DNA from: CAYGAW01 sp964347945 | GTDB lineage: Bacteria; Chloroflexota; Anaerolineae; UBA7937; B3-Chlor | Direction of reading: 5' to 3' | Length of the DNA: 64,000 bases | Assembly (NCBI GenBank): GCA_964347945.1 | Contig: CAYGAW010000109.1 | Location: 30,976-94,975 of the forward strand | Part shown: positions 8,419 to 16,259 of the stretch, piece by piece | Layout of the letters: every line of letters starts with the position of its first letter | Numbering within the stretch: position 1 is the first letter of the stretch | Translations under genes and position numbers: made by a program | The notes under the pieces: model-generated | The model's input: the letters and a program-made list of their open reading frames with translations, nothing else | What the model was told of the DNA's origin: nothing | Databases searched by the model: none

Positions 8419-8442
8419 CTGGTCACTTGCGAGCCCAGCCCG

Positions 8443-8886
8443 CTACCCTCCGGTGTTCCCAGAATTCTGTTTGCAGGCACTGCACATGCCGAACACCGCT
8501 AGATGCTCTATCTCTGCATGGAAGTCATAGTCTTTCCCTACGGCTTGTCGCAACGGGTCTAGGAAGGAGTTGTCCATGTCCAGTATCGCGCCACACTCTC
8601 TGCAGATCAGGTGGTGGTGCAGCCCCTTGCTCAGCAATTCGTACTGGGCGTGCCCTCGTCCGAGATCCGTCTCGCTTACCAGATGCAACGCCTTCAGTAG
8701 GTCCAGCGTTCTGTAGACGGTGGAGATGTCTAAGTATGGATAGGCCGCGCGAACCGCGTCATGGATCTCCTCCGCGCTCGTATGCCCATCACTGCTGGCA
8801 ATAGCATCTAGGATCATCATGCGCTGTGGTGTCAGCCGATACCCAATCTGTTGCAGTGCTTCGACTATTTCGTGATGATGACTCAT
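8443..8886 (-). CDS. Fur-family metalloregulator, probably nickel-responsive (Nur-like)
   Basis: This 147-residue protein has a winged-helix DNA-binding half (GYRLTPQRMMILDAI, then DISTVYRTLDLL at about 53-64). Its metal/dimer half carries HHH at 90-92, CREC at 95-98 and CSAC at 135-138, the structural zinc cysteines. It heads the transporter operon. Its promoter at 8903-8931 is abutted by a 19-bp palindrome, TGCAA-N5-TTGCA, resembling the Nur box of Streptomyces (TTGCAA-N5-TTGCAA). The protein therefore probably represses itself and the transporter when nickel is sufficient. Zur or generic Fur functions cannot be excluded from sequence alone. Confidence 0.92.
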   Translation of the reverse strand: MSHHHEIVEALQQIGYRLTPQRMMILDAIASSDGHTSAEEIHDAVRAAYPYLDISTVYRTLDLLKALHLVSETDLGRGHAQYELLSKGLHHHLICRECGAILDMDNSFLDPLRQAVGKDYDFHAEIEHLAVFGMCSACKQNSGNTGG

Positions 8887-8902
8887 AGGTGTGCCCTATG
8901 CA

Positions 8903-8931
8903 ATTGTAGCTCAAATGCTATCTCGTGTCAA
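8903..8931 (-). promoter_or_regulatory. Sigma-70 promoter of the fur/nur-nikMNQO operon
   Basis: On the minus strand TTGACA (8926-8931) and TACAAT (8903-8908) are separated by 17 bases, a near-consensus promoter. The start codon of the regulator lies 17 bases beyond the -10 box. Confidence 0.8.
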
Positions 8932-8949
8932 GTGCAAATATGTTGCACT
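8931..8949. promoter_or_regulatory. Nur-like operator palindrome
   Basis: AGTGCAA-ATATG-TTGCACT is a perfect 7-5-7 palindrome that touches the -35 box by one base. It has the TGCAA-N5-TTGCA core reported for nickel-responsive Nur proteins. Binding there would block RNA polymerase and give autoregulation. Confidence 0.7.
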
Positions 8950-9035
8950 AAGGACACGCCGGGATCTCGAGCATGGGTTCGCGCGTTGTGGGCGGAGGGG
9001 TGCGCGTGAGGAGGGACAACGGTGATCCTACGGGG

Positions 9036-9842
9036 TTAGGAGGCGTTGTTTTCCGGGCCGCTGGCGTGCCGACGATCCAGTTCCACAGCGATGGCTTCGG
9101 CTTCTTTCACTAGTTGGGGGGCCATCTCGAAGATAGCCACGCCTTTCATGTCTGCTTCAATCGCTGCTGGGCTATAGGAGAGGAAGCCTAGAATAGGAAG
9201 GTCAGGGCCCTGCTCCCGAATGAACTGCCGGTCTGCTTCATCGCGAACGCTATTGCCTACGAGATAGAGCCGAGAAATGCCGATGTCTTGCGCCAGCTTC
9301 CGAATCAACTCCGCCGTCTGGAGGCTTCGGCGGCCTGGTTCCACCACGATGACGAAGGCATCCACCGCCTGCGCTGTGGCGCGACCGAGATGCTCCACAC
9401 CGGCCTCCATGTCCATGATCACCTCTTCAGAGCCCCGCTGAAGCAGGAGGTGAGTTACGAGCGTCTTCAAGAGGACACTTTCGGGGCAGATGCAACCTGC
9501 GCCTCCTTTCTTGACAGTGCCGAGTTGGAGCAGCCTTATGCCCTGGTGAATGGCACTGAGGCGGTCTGGAATGTCATCGACCCTGGGGTTCATCTTGAAC
9601 CACCCACCGACGCCGCCCGGTCGCGCACCCGTGCGCTCTTCGATTAGATCTTCCATCTCAGCGATAGGTGTGATCTGGTCTACGAGCTCGCCAGGAAACC
9701 CCAAGGCCCAGGCCAAGTTGGGTGATGGATCCGCATCGATGACTATGACCTTTCTTCCCTGCTGGGCATAGGTGTGGGCCAACAGACTGGTGAGTGTGGT
9801 CTTCCCCACACCACCTTTTCCGGTTACCGCTATCTTGACCAA
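9036..9842 (-). CDS. CooC/AcsF-like nickel-insertion ATPase (copy with KGGVGKTT)
   Basis: This 268-residue MinD/CooC-type P-loop ATPase has deviant Walker A GKGGVGKTT (residues 8-16), a DADPSPNLAWALG switch and a CIC motif (C117, C119). In CooC the CxC pair binds a metal at the dimer interface during nickel delivery to CO dehydrogenase. It starts with TTG, preceded by GGAGG at 7 bases, and follows its paralog by 43 bases. No CODH/ACS subunit gene is in the window, so the client enzyme is inferred. Confidence 0.9.
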   Translation of the reverse strand: MVKIAVTGKGGVGKTTLTSLLAHTYAQQGRKVIVIDADPSPNLAWALGFPGELVDQITPIAEMEDLIEERTGARPGGVGGWFKMNPRVDDIPDRLSAIHQGIRLLQLGTVKKGGAGCICPESVLLKTLVTHLLLQRGSEEVIMDMEAGVEHLGRATAQAVDAFVIVVEPGRRSLQTAELIRKLAQDIGISRLYLVGNSVRDEADRQFIREQGPDLPILGFLSYSPAAIEADMKGVAIFEMAPQLVKEAEAIAVELDRRHASGPENNAS

Positions 9843-9885
9843 AATGCAACCTCCGTGATCCGGGTTGAAACCCCCGCTCGCGGCG

Positions 9886-10671
9886 CTAGAGCAACCCGTC
9901 CAGGGAGTCGAAGGCCTCTTTCACCGCGCGGCGTGCAGGCGTATCCTCGGGTAACTCCACGAGAGGACGACCCGTGGCATCGAACTCGGCCACCAAGGGA
10001 TCCAAGGGGATTAGACCTGCCAACTTCAGCTGGCTATCGGCGATGAACTGCTGCAGTTGAGGAGCCAAAGCTGGAACACCTTGCTCATCAGTGGGCACCC
10101 GGTTCACCATGAGGCGAATGTGCCCCACGTGGGTCTTCAGTTCGTGGATCAACTGGGCCACCCTCTCTGCTGTGGACAAGCCTCTCATCGTCGGGTCGGA
10201 GATAATGAGAAGCAGGTCAACATTCTGAGTTGTGCGACGGCTCAAATGCTCCAGGCCGGCCTCATTATCGATGATCACATAGTCATAGGACCTGGAGAGG
10301 CGATCAATCGTGGCACGTAGCATATTGTTAGCAGCACAGTAGCAGCCTGGGCCTTCTGGACGTCCCATTGCCAGTAGGTCGAAACCTTCTTCCTCGACCA
10401 GGGCCTGATTGATTCGTAACTCCAGATACTCGGGCTTGCTGATGCCACTCACGAAAGTTCCCGAGCTAACTTGCTGCGCGGTCTCCTCTCGAATGCCCCC
10501 CACGGTCTCGTCAATGGAGGTGCCCAGGGTAAGGTCGAGGTTTGTACTGGGGTCAGCATCTATGGCCAGCACTGTGCTCCGCTGGTCGTCCACCAGGTAC
10601 CTTATCAGCAGGGCGGCAACCAAAGTCTTGCCGGTGCCGCCTTTGCCGGCGACAGCAATCATCTTTCCCAT
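9886..10671 (-). CDS. CooC/AcsF-like nickel-insertion ATPase (copy with KGGTGKTL)
   Basis: This 261-residue paralog of the next gene has Walker A GKGGTGKTL (residues 9-17), the DADPSTNLDLTLG segment and a CYC motif (C110, C112), matching the CO dehydrogenase maturation ATPase family. I chose the ATG at 10671 over a start 20 residues upstream because AAAGGGA lies before it and the family begins M-x-IAVAGKGG. The low similarity to its neighbour outside motifs suggests an old duplication with different clients, for example CODH and ACS. Confidence 0.9.
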   Translation of the reverse strand: MGKMIAVAGKGGTGKTLVAALLIRYLVDDQRSTVLAIDADPSTNLDLTLGTSIDETVGGIREETAQQVSSGTFVSGISKPEYLELRINQALVEEEGFDLLAMGRPEGPGCYCAANNMLRATIDRLSRSYDYVIIDNEAGLEHLSRRTTQNVDLLLIISDPTMRGLSTAERVAQLIHELKTHVGHIRLMVNRVPTDEQGVPALAPQLQQFIADSQLKLAGLIPLDPLVAEFDATGRPLVELPEDTPARRAVKEAFDSLDGLL

Positions 10672-10766
10672 GCTGCGTCCCTTTGTCTCACTGTCAAGCC
10701 AGGAGCTGTTGTGAGATTCGTTGGTGCGCAAGTCCTTTCACGCGACTACGGCGTCCGCCCAAGCGA

Positions 10767-11186
10767 TCAAATCTCATCCTCGATTATCGCGTAGCTACTA
10801 GTAATCTCTGCAACACCCGATAGAGTGGAGCCCACAGAGCAGTACTTCTCCTCCGAGAGCTTGATTGCTTGCTCTACCACGGGCACGGTTAGCTGGGGTC
10901 CGTGCAGGCTGTACTCCAGGTGGATCTTCCGGAAGGTCCACGGCGGATCAGGATCTTGGTCGGCGGTCACCCTGATCTCCAGACCAGACAGAGTCTGACG
11001 TCGCTTCTTGAGAATTGAGACCACATCTACGCCGGCGCATCCTGCCAGCGCGACTAGCAGCAATTCCGCGGGCTTCACGCCGGCGGCCTTCTCTCTCGGT
11101 TGCCCAGACATGACCACACTATGCCGTGTGCTGTCTGTGCCCACAAACTCCTTGTCTCCTATCCACTTGACCACTGCCTCAGCCAC
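10767..11186 (-). CDS. OsmC family protein
   Basis: This 139-residue OsmC/Ohr-fold protein has the two family cysteines, in LVALAGCAGVDVVSIL (about residue 50) and EKYCSVGSTL (about residue 116). Ohr-type members reduce organic hydroperoxides; YhfA-type members like this one have no assigned substrate. A GTG start is preceded by GGAGG at 5 bases. It lies upstream of the two CooC genes on the same strand with a 95-base gap, so it may share their transcript. Confidence 0.88.
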   Translation of the reverse strand: MAEAVVKWIGDKEFVGTDSTRHSVVMSGQPREKAAGVKPAELLLVALAGCAGVDVVSILKKRRQTLSGLEIRVTADQDPDPPWTFRKIHLEYSLHGPQLTVPVVEQAIKLSEEKYCSVGSTLSGVAEITSSYAIIEDEI

Positions 11187-11323
11187 GGCTACCTCCGCGG
11201 TTATGTGCTAGATGTTGGCAAATTGTGCCACCACGCGAAATAGGACGGGAGTACTATTGACTGGCAATACGAAACCTGCTAAGATTATCATAGGGGAGGT
11301 TTCTCCTCTTTTTCCTCCTAACT

Positions 11324-11353
11324 GAGAGACGAGGTGCCGGGACCTCGCCTCTC
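11324..11353 (-). other. 12-bp hairpin, favoured on minus-strand RNA
   Basis: GAGAGACGAGGT (11324-11335) faces ACCTCGCCTCTC (11342-11353). The single imperfect pair is G-U in minus-strand RNA but A-C in plus-strand RNA, so a minus-strand transcript is more likely to use it. Confidence 0.5.
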
Positions 11354-11415
11354 ATTTCATTAGGCCACATTTGTCGTGCCTCGAACTGCAAGCCTCTAGG
11401 CCGGAAGGCCGATGA

Positions 11416-11435
11416 GGGTGACCACGAAGTCACCC
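11416..11435. other. Perfect 7-bp hairpin
   Basis: GGGTGAC (11416-11422) and GTCACCC (11429-11435) close a 6-base loop, next to the GGCC-GGAA-GGCC hairpin at 11399-11410. Confidence 0.45.
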
Positions 11436-11679
11436 ATATGATGCCCACGGCGTGCAAAGTTTCGGGCAGCCCTTTCTTGCCTGGGCGGCTATCCTCCTGC
11501 ACCGTTCTGTCGGTCTGGAGCTGCCCTGTGTTCCCTCATTACGAGTCCCCTGTCAAACCAGACCATGTCGACGCCGGTACGCCGCTCGTGTCAGCGTCGT
11601 ATGAGGTTTGCCACCAACTGTTTCCTGGGGCCGCAAACCGCTGACCGGGCACATTCCGGGTCTTGGACCTGGAGGCCTG

Positions 11680-11931
11680 CTATTCTACCTTGTACACTGT
11701 GTCGTTCGGACGCGCCTTCTGATCGAGCTTGAGCGCAATCTCCTGACCAGCTTCGGCCTTCTCGATGGCCTGGTGCTCGATCTGCATAGATTCCACCGTC
11801 TGTGTGAAATCTCGATTGCCTCCCTTGACACGAACCGCATCCCCGAGTTGGAGTGGCGCCGTCAGGTCGATGACCGCTACGCCAATCTTGGAGAAGTAAT
11901 TCGTGATCCTCCCGATTTCCTTTTCCGCCAT
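11680..11931 (-). CDS. Small translation-elongation-factor-like protein (EF-Tu domain 2 fold)
   Basis: This 83-residue protein begins MAEKEIGRITNYFSKIGVAVI. The central block (APLQLGDAVRVKGGNRDFTQTVESMQIEH) is the beta-barrel signature of EF-Tu domain 2, including the GxxxxxTQTVESMQ segment seen in stand-alone elongation-factor-like proteins often found near U32 peptidases. No U32 gene is nearby here. The start has GGGAGG at 9 bases. It may bind RNA or a hydroxylated partner; the function is unassigned. Confidence 0.8.
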   Translation of the reverse strand: MAEKEIGRITNYFSKIGVAVIDLTAPLQLGDAVRVKGGNRDFTQTVESMQIEHQAIEKAEAGQEIALKLDQKARPNDTVYKVE

Positions 11932-12132
11932 TGGTAGATCCCTCCCTTCAATTGACCACCAGAGGCTCAGCATTCTGCAACATCCAACGGACCCTTGCGT
12001 TGCATGGCTCGACACTGTATCGCGGATCCCCCAAATACCTCCTTTTCGTGCTCCCAGGGTAGGCTCTCAGCAAGTTGAAGAGGGTCTCTGAGCGAGCTGT
12101 GATTCTCTCTATACTGTCGCTGGGGAATGCAC

Positions 12133-12333
12133 TCACGGGGTACCCAAGTCCTCGACAGCAATATCGACGTACTTGTCTCCCTCTTCGATAAGCATGATGG
12201 GGATACCATCACGAATGGGATACTTGCGTCGGCATTCGTCGTTGCTGCAAATCAACCAGGTGTCCTTGGCCAGTTGCACCTTGGTCTTGCAGGCAGGGCA
12301 AGCCAGGATGGCCAACAAGTCATCACTGATCAT
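12133..12333 (-). CDS. Trm112/UPF0434-like zinc-binding protein
   Basis: This 66-residue protein starts MISDDLLAILACPACK and continues to CSNDECRRKYPIRDGIPIMLIEE. The CPAC and CSNDEC pairs are the zinc-knuckle pattern of the Trm112 family, activators of methyltransferases in archaea and eukaryotes and of unclear function in most bacteria. GGAG precedes the ATG at 9 bases. It has its own promoter (12378-12406) divergent from that of rpsB. Confidence 0.85.
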   Translation of the reverse strand: MISDDLLAILACPACKTKVQLAKDTWLICSNDECRRKYPIRDGIPIMLIEEGDKYVDIAVEDLGTP

Positions 12334-12377
12334 GTCCGTTTCTCCTCTCTCTTCATGGGGAGCCCTCCGATGCAACT

Positions 12378-12406
12378 ACTATATCATAGATCCAACCCAA
12401 GCTCAA
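12378..12406 (-). promoter_or_regulatory. Promoter for the Trm112-like gene
   Basis: On the minus strand TTGAGC (12401-12406) and TATAGT (12378-12383) are spaced 17 bases apart, 45 bases before the start codon. Confidence 0.55.
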
Positions 12407-12425
12407 ACCTGAAGAGCACGCTTGC

Positions 12426-12455
12426 TTGTTGGTCCGCTCTATGCTATCCTATGAT
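12426..12455 (+). promoter_or_regulatory. Candidate promoter for the rpsB operon
   Basis: TTGTTG (12426-12431) and TATGAT (12450-12455) are 18 bases apart. The -10 box is good and the -35 only moderate. It would give a leader of about 125 bases. Confidence 0.45.
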
Positions 12456-12478
12456 ACTAGGGATATGATTACAAAACA

Positions 12479-12556
12479 CGCCTTCGGACCGAGCGGGGGG
12501 TGCCTGTATCAGTCTGCGTGCGGTTGGTCAGGTTCCCGCCAGGGGCGATGAAGGCG
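12479..12556 (+). promoter_or_regulatory. Possible structured rpsB leader
   Basis: CGCCTTC (12479-12485) can pair with GAAGGCG (12550-12556) and enclose a GC-rich core ending about 30 bases before the rpsB start. Ribosomal protein S2 regulates its own leader in several bacteria, so this could be an S2-binding site; the match to a known class is not established. Confidence 0.35.
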
Positions 12557-12586
12557 GAAGTCTAAAACGAAAAAGGCGGTGTAAGC

Positions 12587-13519
12587 ATGGCGATAGTAGA
12601 AATGAAGGAGTTACTGGAGGCCGGTGTCCATTTCGGTCACCGCGTGAAACGATGGCACCCCAAGATGCGCTCCTACATCTTCACGGAGCGCAACGGGATC
12701 CACATCATTGACATCCAGCAGACCATACGGAGGTTGGAGGCTGCCACCGATCTGATCAAGGAGGACATCAGCGATGGCGGGATGATCCTGTTCGTCGGCA
12801 CGAAGAAGCAAGCACAGGAGCATGTTGCCGAAGCAGCTGAGAGGTGCGGGATGCCCTACGTCAACCAGCGTTGGCTAGGCGGGACACTCACCAATTACCG
12901 CACCATTCGTCAGCGCATTGACTACTTGATTGGCTTGGAGCAGAGCTTTGAAAGGGGAGAGTTCGAGAAGCTCACCAAGAAGGAGATCCTTGGTCTCGAG
13001 CGAAAGATGTCCAAGCTGAATCGGAGGTTGGGGGGCATCAAGAACATGGATCGTCTACCCAGCATGGTGTTCATCACCGATGTTCGACGGGAGCACATCG
13101 CGGTCAAGGAAGCGAATAAGTTGGACATCCCCATCATAGCCATGGTCGACACCAATTGTGATCCCACGCCGATCGACCATGTGATTCCAGCCAATGATGA
13201 TGCTATCCGATCCATCAAACTGATATCGAGCAAGCTCGCTGATGCAGTTGTCGAGGGACAACAGATACGGGATGCTCTTCTGGCTGAGGAGGAAGAGGAG
13301 GTGTTGGAGCCGCCGGAGGAATTGGCTGAGCGCCTGCCGGAAGAGGAGCTGCCCGTCCTGGTGGAGGAGTTTGCGGCTCCAGAGGAGACGCCGGTGGAGC
13401 TGGCCGAGGAACAGGTCGGCCAGGGAGAGATTGATACAGTTGAGGTCTCGCAGGACGACGAAGTCGTTGACCTGGATGTTGAATCGGCAGGTACTGAGGA
13501 GACAGCCGAAGGAGAATAG
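12587..13519 (+). CDS. rpsB: 30S ribosomal protein S2 with long acidic tail
   Basis: The first 230 residues are canonical S2: MKELLEAGVHFGHRVKRWHPKM, then VGTKKQAQ, then MPYVNQRWLGGTLTN, then PIIAMVDTNCDP. The remaining 80 residues are a Glu-rich, low-complexity tail (for example EEEEVLEPPEELAERLPEEE), well beyond the usual 230-260 residue length. It is directly joined to tsf, whose ATG follows the stop codon without a gap, as in most bacteria. Function: assembly and mRNA channel of the 30S subunit. Confidence 0.97.
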   Translation: MAIVEMKELLEAGVHFGHRVKRWHPKMRSYIFTERNGIHIIDIQQTIRRLEAATDLIKEDISDGGMILFVGTKKQAQEHVAEAAERCGMPYVNQRWLGGTLTNYRTIRQRIDYLIGLEQSFERGEFEKLTKKEILGLERKMSKLNRRLGGIKNMDRLPSMVFITDVRREHIAVKEANKLDIPIIAMVDTNCDPTPIDHVIPANDDAIRSIKLISSKLADAVVEGQQIRDALLAEEEEEVLEPPEELAERLPEEELPVLVEEFAAPEETPVELAEEQVGQGEIDTVEVSQDDEVVDLDVESAGTEETAEGE

Positions 13520-14134
13520 ATGGCTATCACCACTGAGATGGTAAAGGACCTCCGGGAGCGAACGGGTGCCGGAGTATTGGACTGCAAGAAGGCTCTCGAA
13601 GAAGTGGATGGCGACATGGACAAGGCGATGGAACTCTTGCAGCAGAAAGGCTTCGCCATTGCCGCGAAGAAGGCTGAGCGGGAGGTCAATGAAGGACTGG
13701 TAGAGGCGTATATCCACGCAGGGGGCAAGCTCGGAGTCCTCCTGGAGTTGAATTGTGAGACGGATTTCGTAGCCCGGACAGAGGATTTCCGAGGATTGGC
13801 TCACGATCTGGCGATGCAGGTTGCCGCAACGAGCCCGCGCTATCTCGCGCCAGAGGATATCCCGACGGAGGTGTTGCAGCGGGAACGGCAGTGGCAGCGC
13901 GAGCACGTGGGAGAGGGCAAGTCCGAAGATGTTGTTGAGAGGATTGTGGAAGGAAAACTGCGGAAGTACTATGAAGAGGTTTGTCTTCTTGAACAGGCCT
14001 TCATCAAGGACGAAGGCGTGACCGTACGGGATCTAGTCACCAGCAAGATAGCTAAACTGGGCGAGAACATCAAAGTGCGACGGTTCGCACGGTTCGAGCT
14101 TGGGGAAGACTCAACCACGTGGACGTTGGCGTGA
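13520..14134 (+). CDS. tsf: Elongation factor Ts
   Basis: This 204-residue protein has the N-terminal MVKDLRERTGAGVLDCKKAL motif (contacts EF-Tu), the LLELNCETDFVARTEDF block and the typical C-terminal strand. The length fits the short EF-Ts form that lacks one core repeat of the E. coli protein. It exchanges GDP for GTP on EF-Tu and is cotranscribed with rpsB. Confidence 0.97.
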   Translation: MAITTEMVKDLRERTGAGVLDCKKALEEVDGDMDKAMELLQQKGFAIAAKKAEREVNEGLVEAYIHAGGKLGVLLELNCETDFVARTEDFRGLAHDLAMQVAATSPRYLAPEDIPTEVLQRERQWQREHVGEGKSEDVVERIVEGKLRKYYEEVCLLEQAFIKDEGVTVRDLVTSKIAKLGENIKVRRFARFELGEDSTTWTLA

Positions 14135-14218
14135 GCTGCTTAGCGAGACAGCACGTGCAGAGTTGGTCCTTGCACTTGTAGCGGCTCTGTCTACACCAGT
14201 GCGTCGTGGTGAAATAGC

Positions 14219-14947
14219 GTGCATAAAGGCGCTGAACTCAAGTATAAGAGAATACTGCTGAAGCTGGGAGGTGAAGCGCTCGCCGATGCAGATGGCGACG
14301 GCATAGATGCCCAGAGGCTGGAGGAGGTTGCTTCGTTAATCAAGACGGTCAAGGACTGTGGCGTTGAGGTGGCCATCGTCATCGGTGCAGGAAACATCTG
14401 GCGAGGTCAAGATGGCATAGCCCAGGGCATGGACCGCTCCACCGCCGATCACATGGGCATGTTGGCCACGGTGATCAACGCTTTGGCACTACAGGATGCT
14501 CTCGAAAGGATCGGCGTAACGACACGAGTGCAGACAGCGATTGAGATGCGGGCCGTGGCTGAACCATACATCAGGCTGAGGGCTATCCGCCACCTGGAAA
14601 AAGGGCGGGTGGTGATTATGGGGGCGGGCACGGGCAACCCCTATTTCACTACGGACTCCGCCGCTGCGCTGAGAGCCATGGAAGTTGACGCGGACATCTT
14701 GATCAAGGCTACCAAGGTGGACGCCATCTATGACGCTGACCCAGAGGTGGAGGCGAATGCCAGAAAGCTAGATCGACTGACTTATCTGGAGGCGCTCGAA
14801 CTGAGGGTGGGTGTGATGGACAGTACTGCTATCTCACTGTGTATGGACAACGACATGCCCATCATCGTCGTCAATCTCTGGATTCCGGACAGCCTGGTTA
14901 GACTCGTCCGCGGTGAGAATCTGGGCACCTTGGTAAGCGCTGGCTGA
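14219..14947 (+). CDS. pyrH: UMP kinase
   Basis: This 242-residue amino-acid-kinase-fold enzyme phosphorylates UMP. Family blocks are KRILLKLGGEALA, VIGAGNIWRGQ, DHMGMLATVINALALQDALE, AGTGNPYFTTDSAAALRA and a KATKVDAIYDADPE region. The GTG at 14219 is used here and the upstream ribosome site is weak. Gene order rpsB-tsf-pyrH-frr is the classic bacterial one. Confidence 0.96.
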   Translation: MHKGAELKYKRILLKLGGEALADADGDGIDAQRLEEVASLIKTVKDCGVEVAIVIGAGNIWRGQDGIAQGMDRSTADHMGMLATVINALALQDALERIGVTTRVQTAIEMRAVAEPYIRLRAIRHLEKGRVVIMGAGTGNPYFTTDSAAALRAMEVDADILIKATKVDAIYDADPEVEANARKLDRLTYLEALELRVGVMDSTAISLCMDNDMPIIVVNLWIPDSLVRLVRGENLGTLVSAG

Positions 14948-14977
14948 CCACTGTCGAGTGGGAGGTGGAGGGTCCCT

Positions 14978-15535
14978 ATGATAGATGACGTGTTGAAGGA
15001 GACCAAGGAACGGATGCGGAAAAGCGTCCAGGTCCTGCAGAGTGATCTCAGGAACATCAGAACCGGAAGGGCGTCTCCCGCGCTGGTCGAACGCCTTCAG
15101 GTTGACTACTATGGTACTCAGGTCCCTCTCAACCAGCTATCCGGCATTAGTGCACCCGAGCCGCGACTATTGGTCATCCGTCCGTATGATCCGTCTTCCT
15201 TGCCCGAGATCGAGAAAGCGATCTTGAAGTCGGAACTGGGTTTGACTCCTTCCAATGACGGCAAGGTCATCCGCCTCTCGATCCCGCGGCTGACTGAAGA
15301 ACGTCGTCTCGAACTCGTCAGGATGGTACAGAAGAGGGTTGAGGAGGGGAGAGTCGCAGTCCGCAACTGCAGGCGGGATGGTCTGCAGGACATGAAGGAA
15401 CTAGAGAAGGAGAAACTCATCTCCGAAGATGATTTCTACCGTGGCAAGGACAGGATACAAGAGTTAACAGACAAGTATGTGGACAAGATGGACGAGATTG
15501 GCGCGGCGAAGGAAGAGCAGATAATGGAAGTCTAG
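14978..15535 (+). CDS. frr: Ribosome recycling factor
   Basis: This 185-residue protein has RRF blocks: RTGRASPALVERLQVDYYG, then PLNQLSGISAPEPRLLVI, then LGLTPSNDGKVIRLSIPRLTEERR near the middle, and a long C-terminal helix rich in Lys/Glu. With EF-G it splits post-termination ribosomes. GGAGG precedes the ATG. It lies 30 bases after pyrH. Confidence 0.97.
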   Translation: MIDDVLKETKERMRKSVQVLQSDLRNIRTGRASPALVERLQVDYYGTQVPLNQLSGISAPEPRLLVIRPYDPSSLPEIEKAILKSELGLTPSNDGKVIRLSIPRLTEERRLELVRMVQKRVEEGRVAVRNCRRDGLQDMKELEKEKLISEDDFYRGKDRIQELTDKYVDKMDEIGAAKEEQIMEV

Positions 15536-15544
15536 AGGGGGGAT

Positions 15545-16258
15545 ATGGACGTCACTGAGCTTACATCAACCATACCCCATCACATCGGCATCATCATGGA
15601 TGGCAATGGTCGCTGGGCCCAAGAGCACGGTCTTCCGCGCCTCGAAGGGCATCGGGCAGGCACGGAGAATATCCGACGCGTCCTAGAGGCCTGCGGCGAA
15701 TACGGGATCAAGATCGTCACTATCTACGCCTTTTCCACGGAGAATTGGCAGCGGCCTTTGGAAGAGGTGCGGGGCCTGATGAGAATCTTGGAACGCGTTC
15801 TGGAGAGAGAGGTCGAGAACTTGCACCGCGAAGGTGTCAAGCTGCGCCACATCGGTGAATTGGAGGGTCTGTCCGATAGTTTGAGAGAGGCAGTGGCGAA
15901 CGCTATCGAGTTGACCAAGGACAACGACCGCCTGACGTTGAACGTCGCTTTCAACTACGGTGGGCGCACAGAGATAGTGCGTGGCGCGCGGAAGTTGGTG
16001 GAAATGAACGTGGACCCTTCCGATGTAGATGAGGAGCTCTTCAGTCAGTATCTATACACGGCTGGACTACCTGACCCCGACCTGATCATCCGCACCGGCG
16101 GTGAGATGAGACTGAGTAACTTTCTCATCTGGCAGTCTGCCTATGCGGAGTACTACTCTACTCCTACCTATTGGCCCGATTTCGACAAGGAGGAGCTCTA
16201 CAGAGCGCTGCAGGCTTACGCTCAGCGGGACAGACGCTTTGGCAGGCTGAAGGTGTAG
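15545..16258 (+). CDS. uppS: Isoprenyl transferase (undecaprenyl diphosphate synthase)
   Basis: This 237-residue cis-prenyltransferase has the IIMDGNGRWA motif with catalytic D19, the FSTENWQRP block and the C-terminal DLIIRTGGEMRLSNFLIWQ and AYAEYY blocks that bind IPP and magnesium. It makes the lipid carrier for cell-wall and glycan synthesis. GGGGGG at 15537-15542 precedes the ATG. It is followed by cdsA after one base. Confidence 0.96.
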   Translation: MDVTELTSTIPHHIGIIMDGNGRWAQEHGLPRLEGHRAGTENIRRVLEACGEYGIKIVTIYAFSTENWQRPLEEVRGLMRILERVLEREVENLHREGVKLRHIGELEGLSDSLREAVANAIELTKDNDRLTLNVAFNYGGRTEIVRGARKLVEMNVDPSDVDEELFSQYLYTAGLPDPDLIIRTGGEMRLSNFLIWQSAYAEYYSTPTYWPDFDKEELYRALQAYAQRDRRFGRLKV

Positions 16259-16259
16259 G

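Larger units (their letters stand above)
11187..11679. other. Structured non-coding interval
   Basis: I find no credible gene in these 493 bases. Short open frames have poor composition and no family resemblance. The stretch holds a run of strong hairpins, listed separately at 11324-11353 and 11416-11435. There is also a GGCC-GGAA-GGCC tetraloop hairpin at 11399-11410, and a plus-strand stem with T-run (GGGGAG/CTCCTC then TTTTT) at 11293-11313. It does not match tmRNA, RNase P, SRP RNA or a riboswitch class I can recognise. Confidence 0.5.

Noticed and set aside
8339..8442. A cobalamin riboswitch before cbiM
   Set aside because: The gap is only 104 bases and lacks the B12-box; a palindromic operator upstream of the regulator explains control better.
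11254..11502. An 82-codon minus-strand frame in the structured interval
   Set aside because: It crosses the strong hairpins, lacks a ribosome site and reads as random Arg/Pro-rich sequence.
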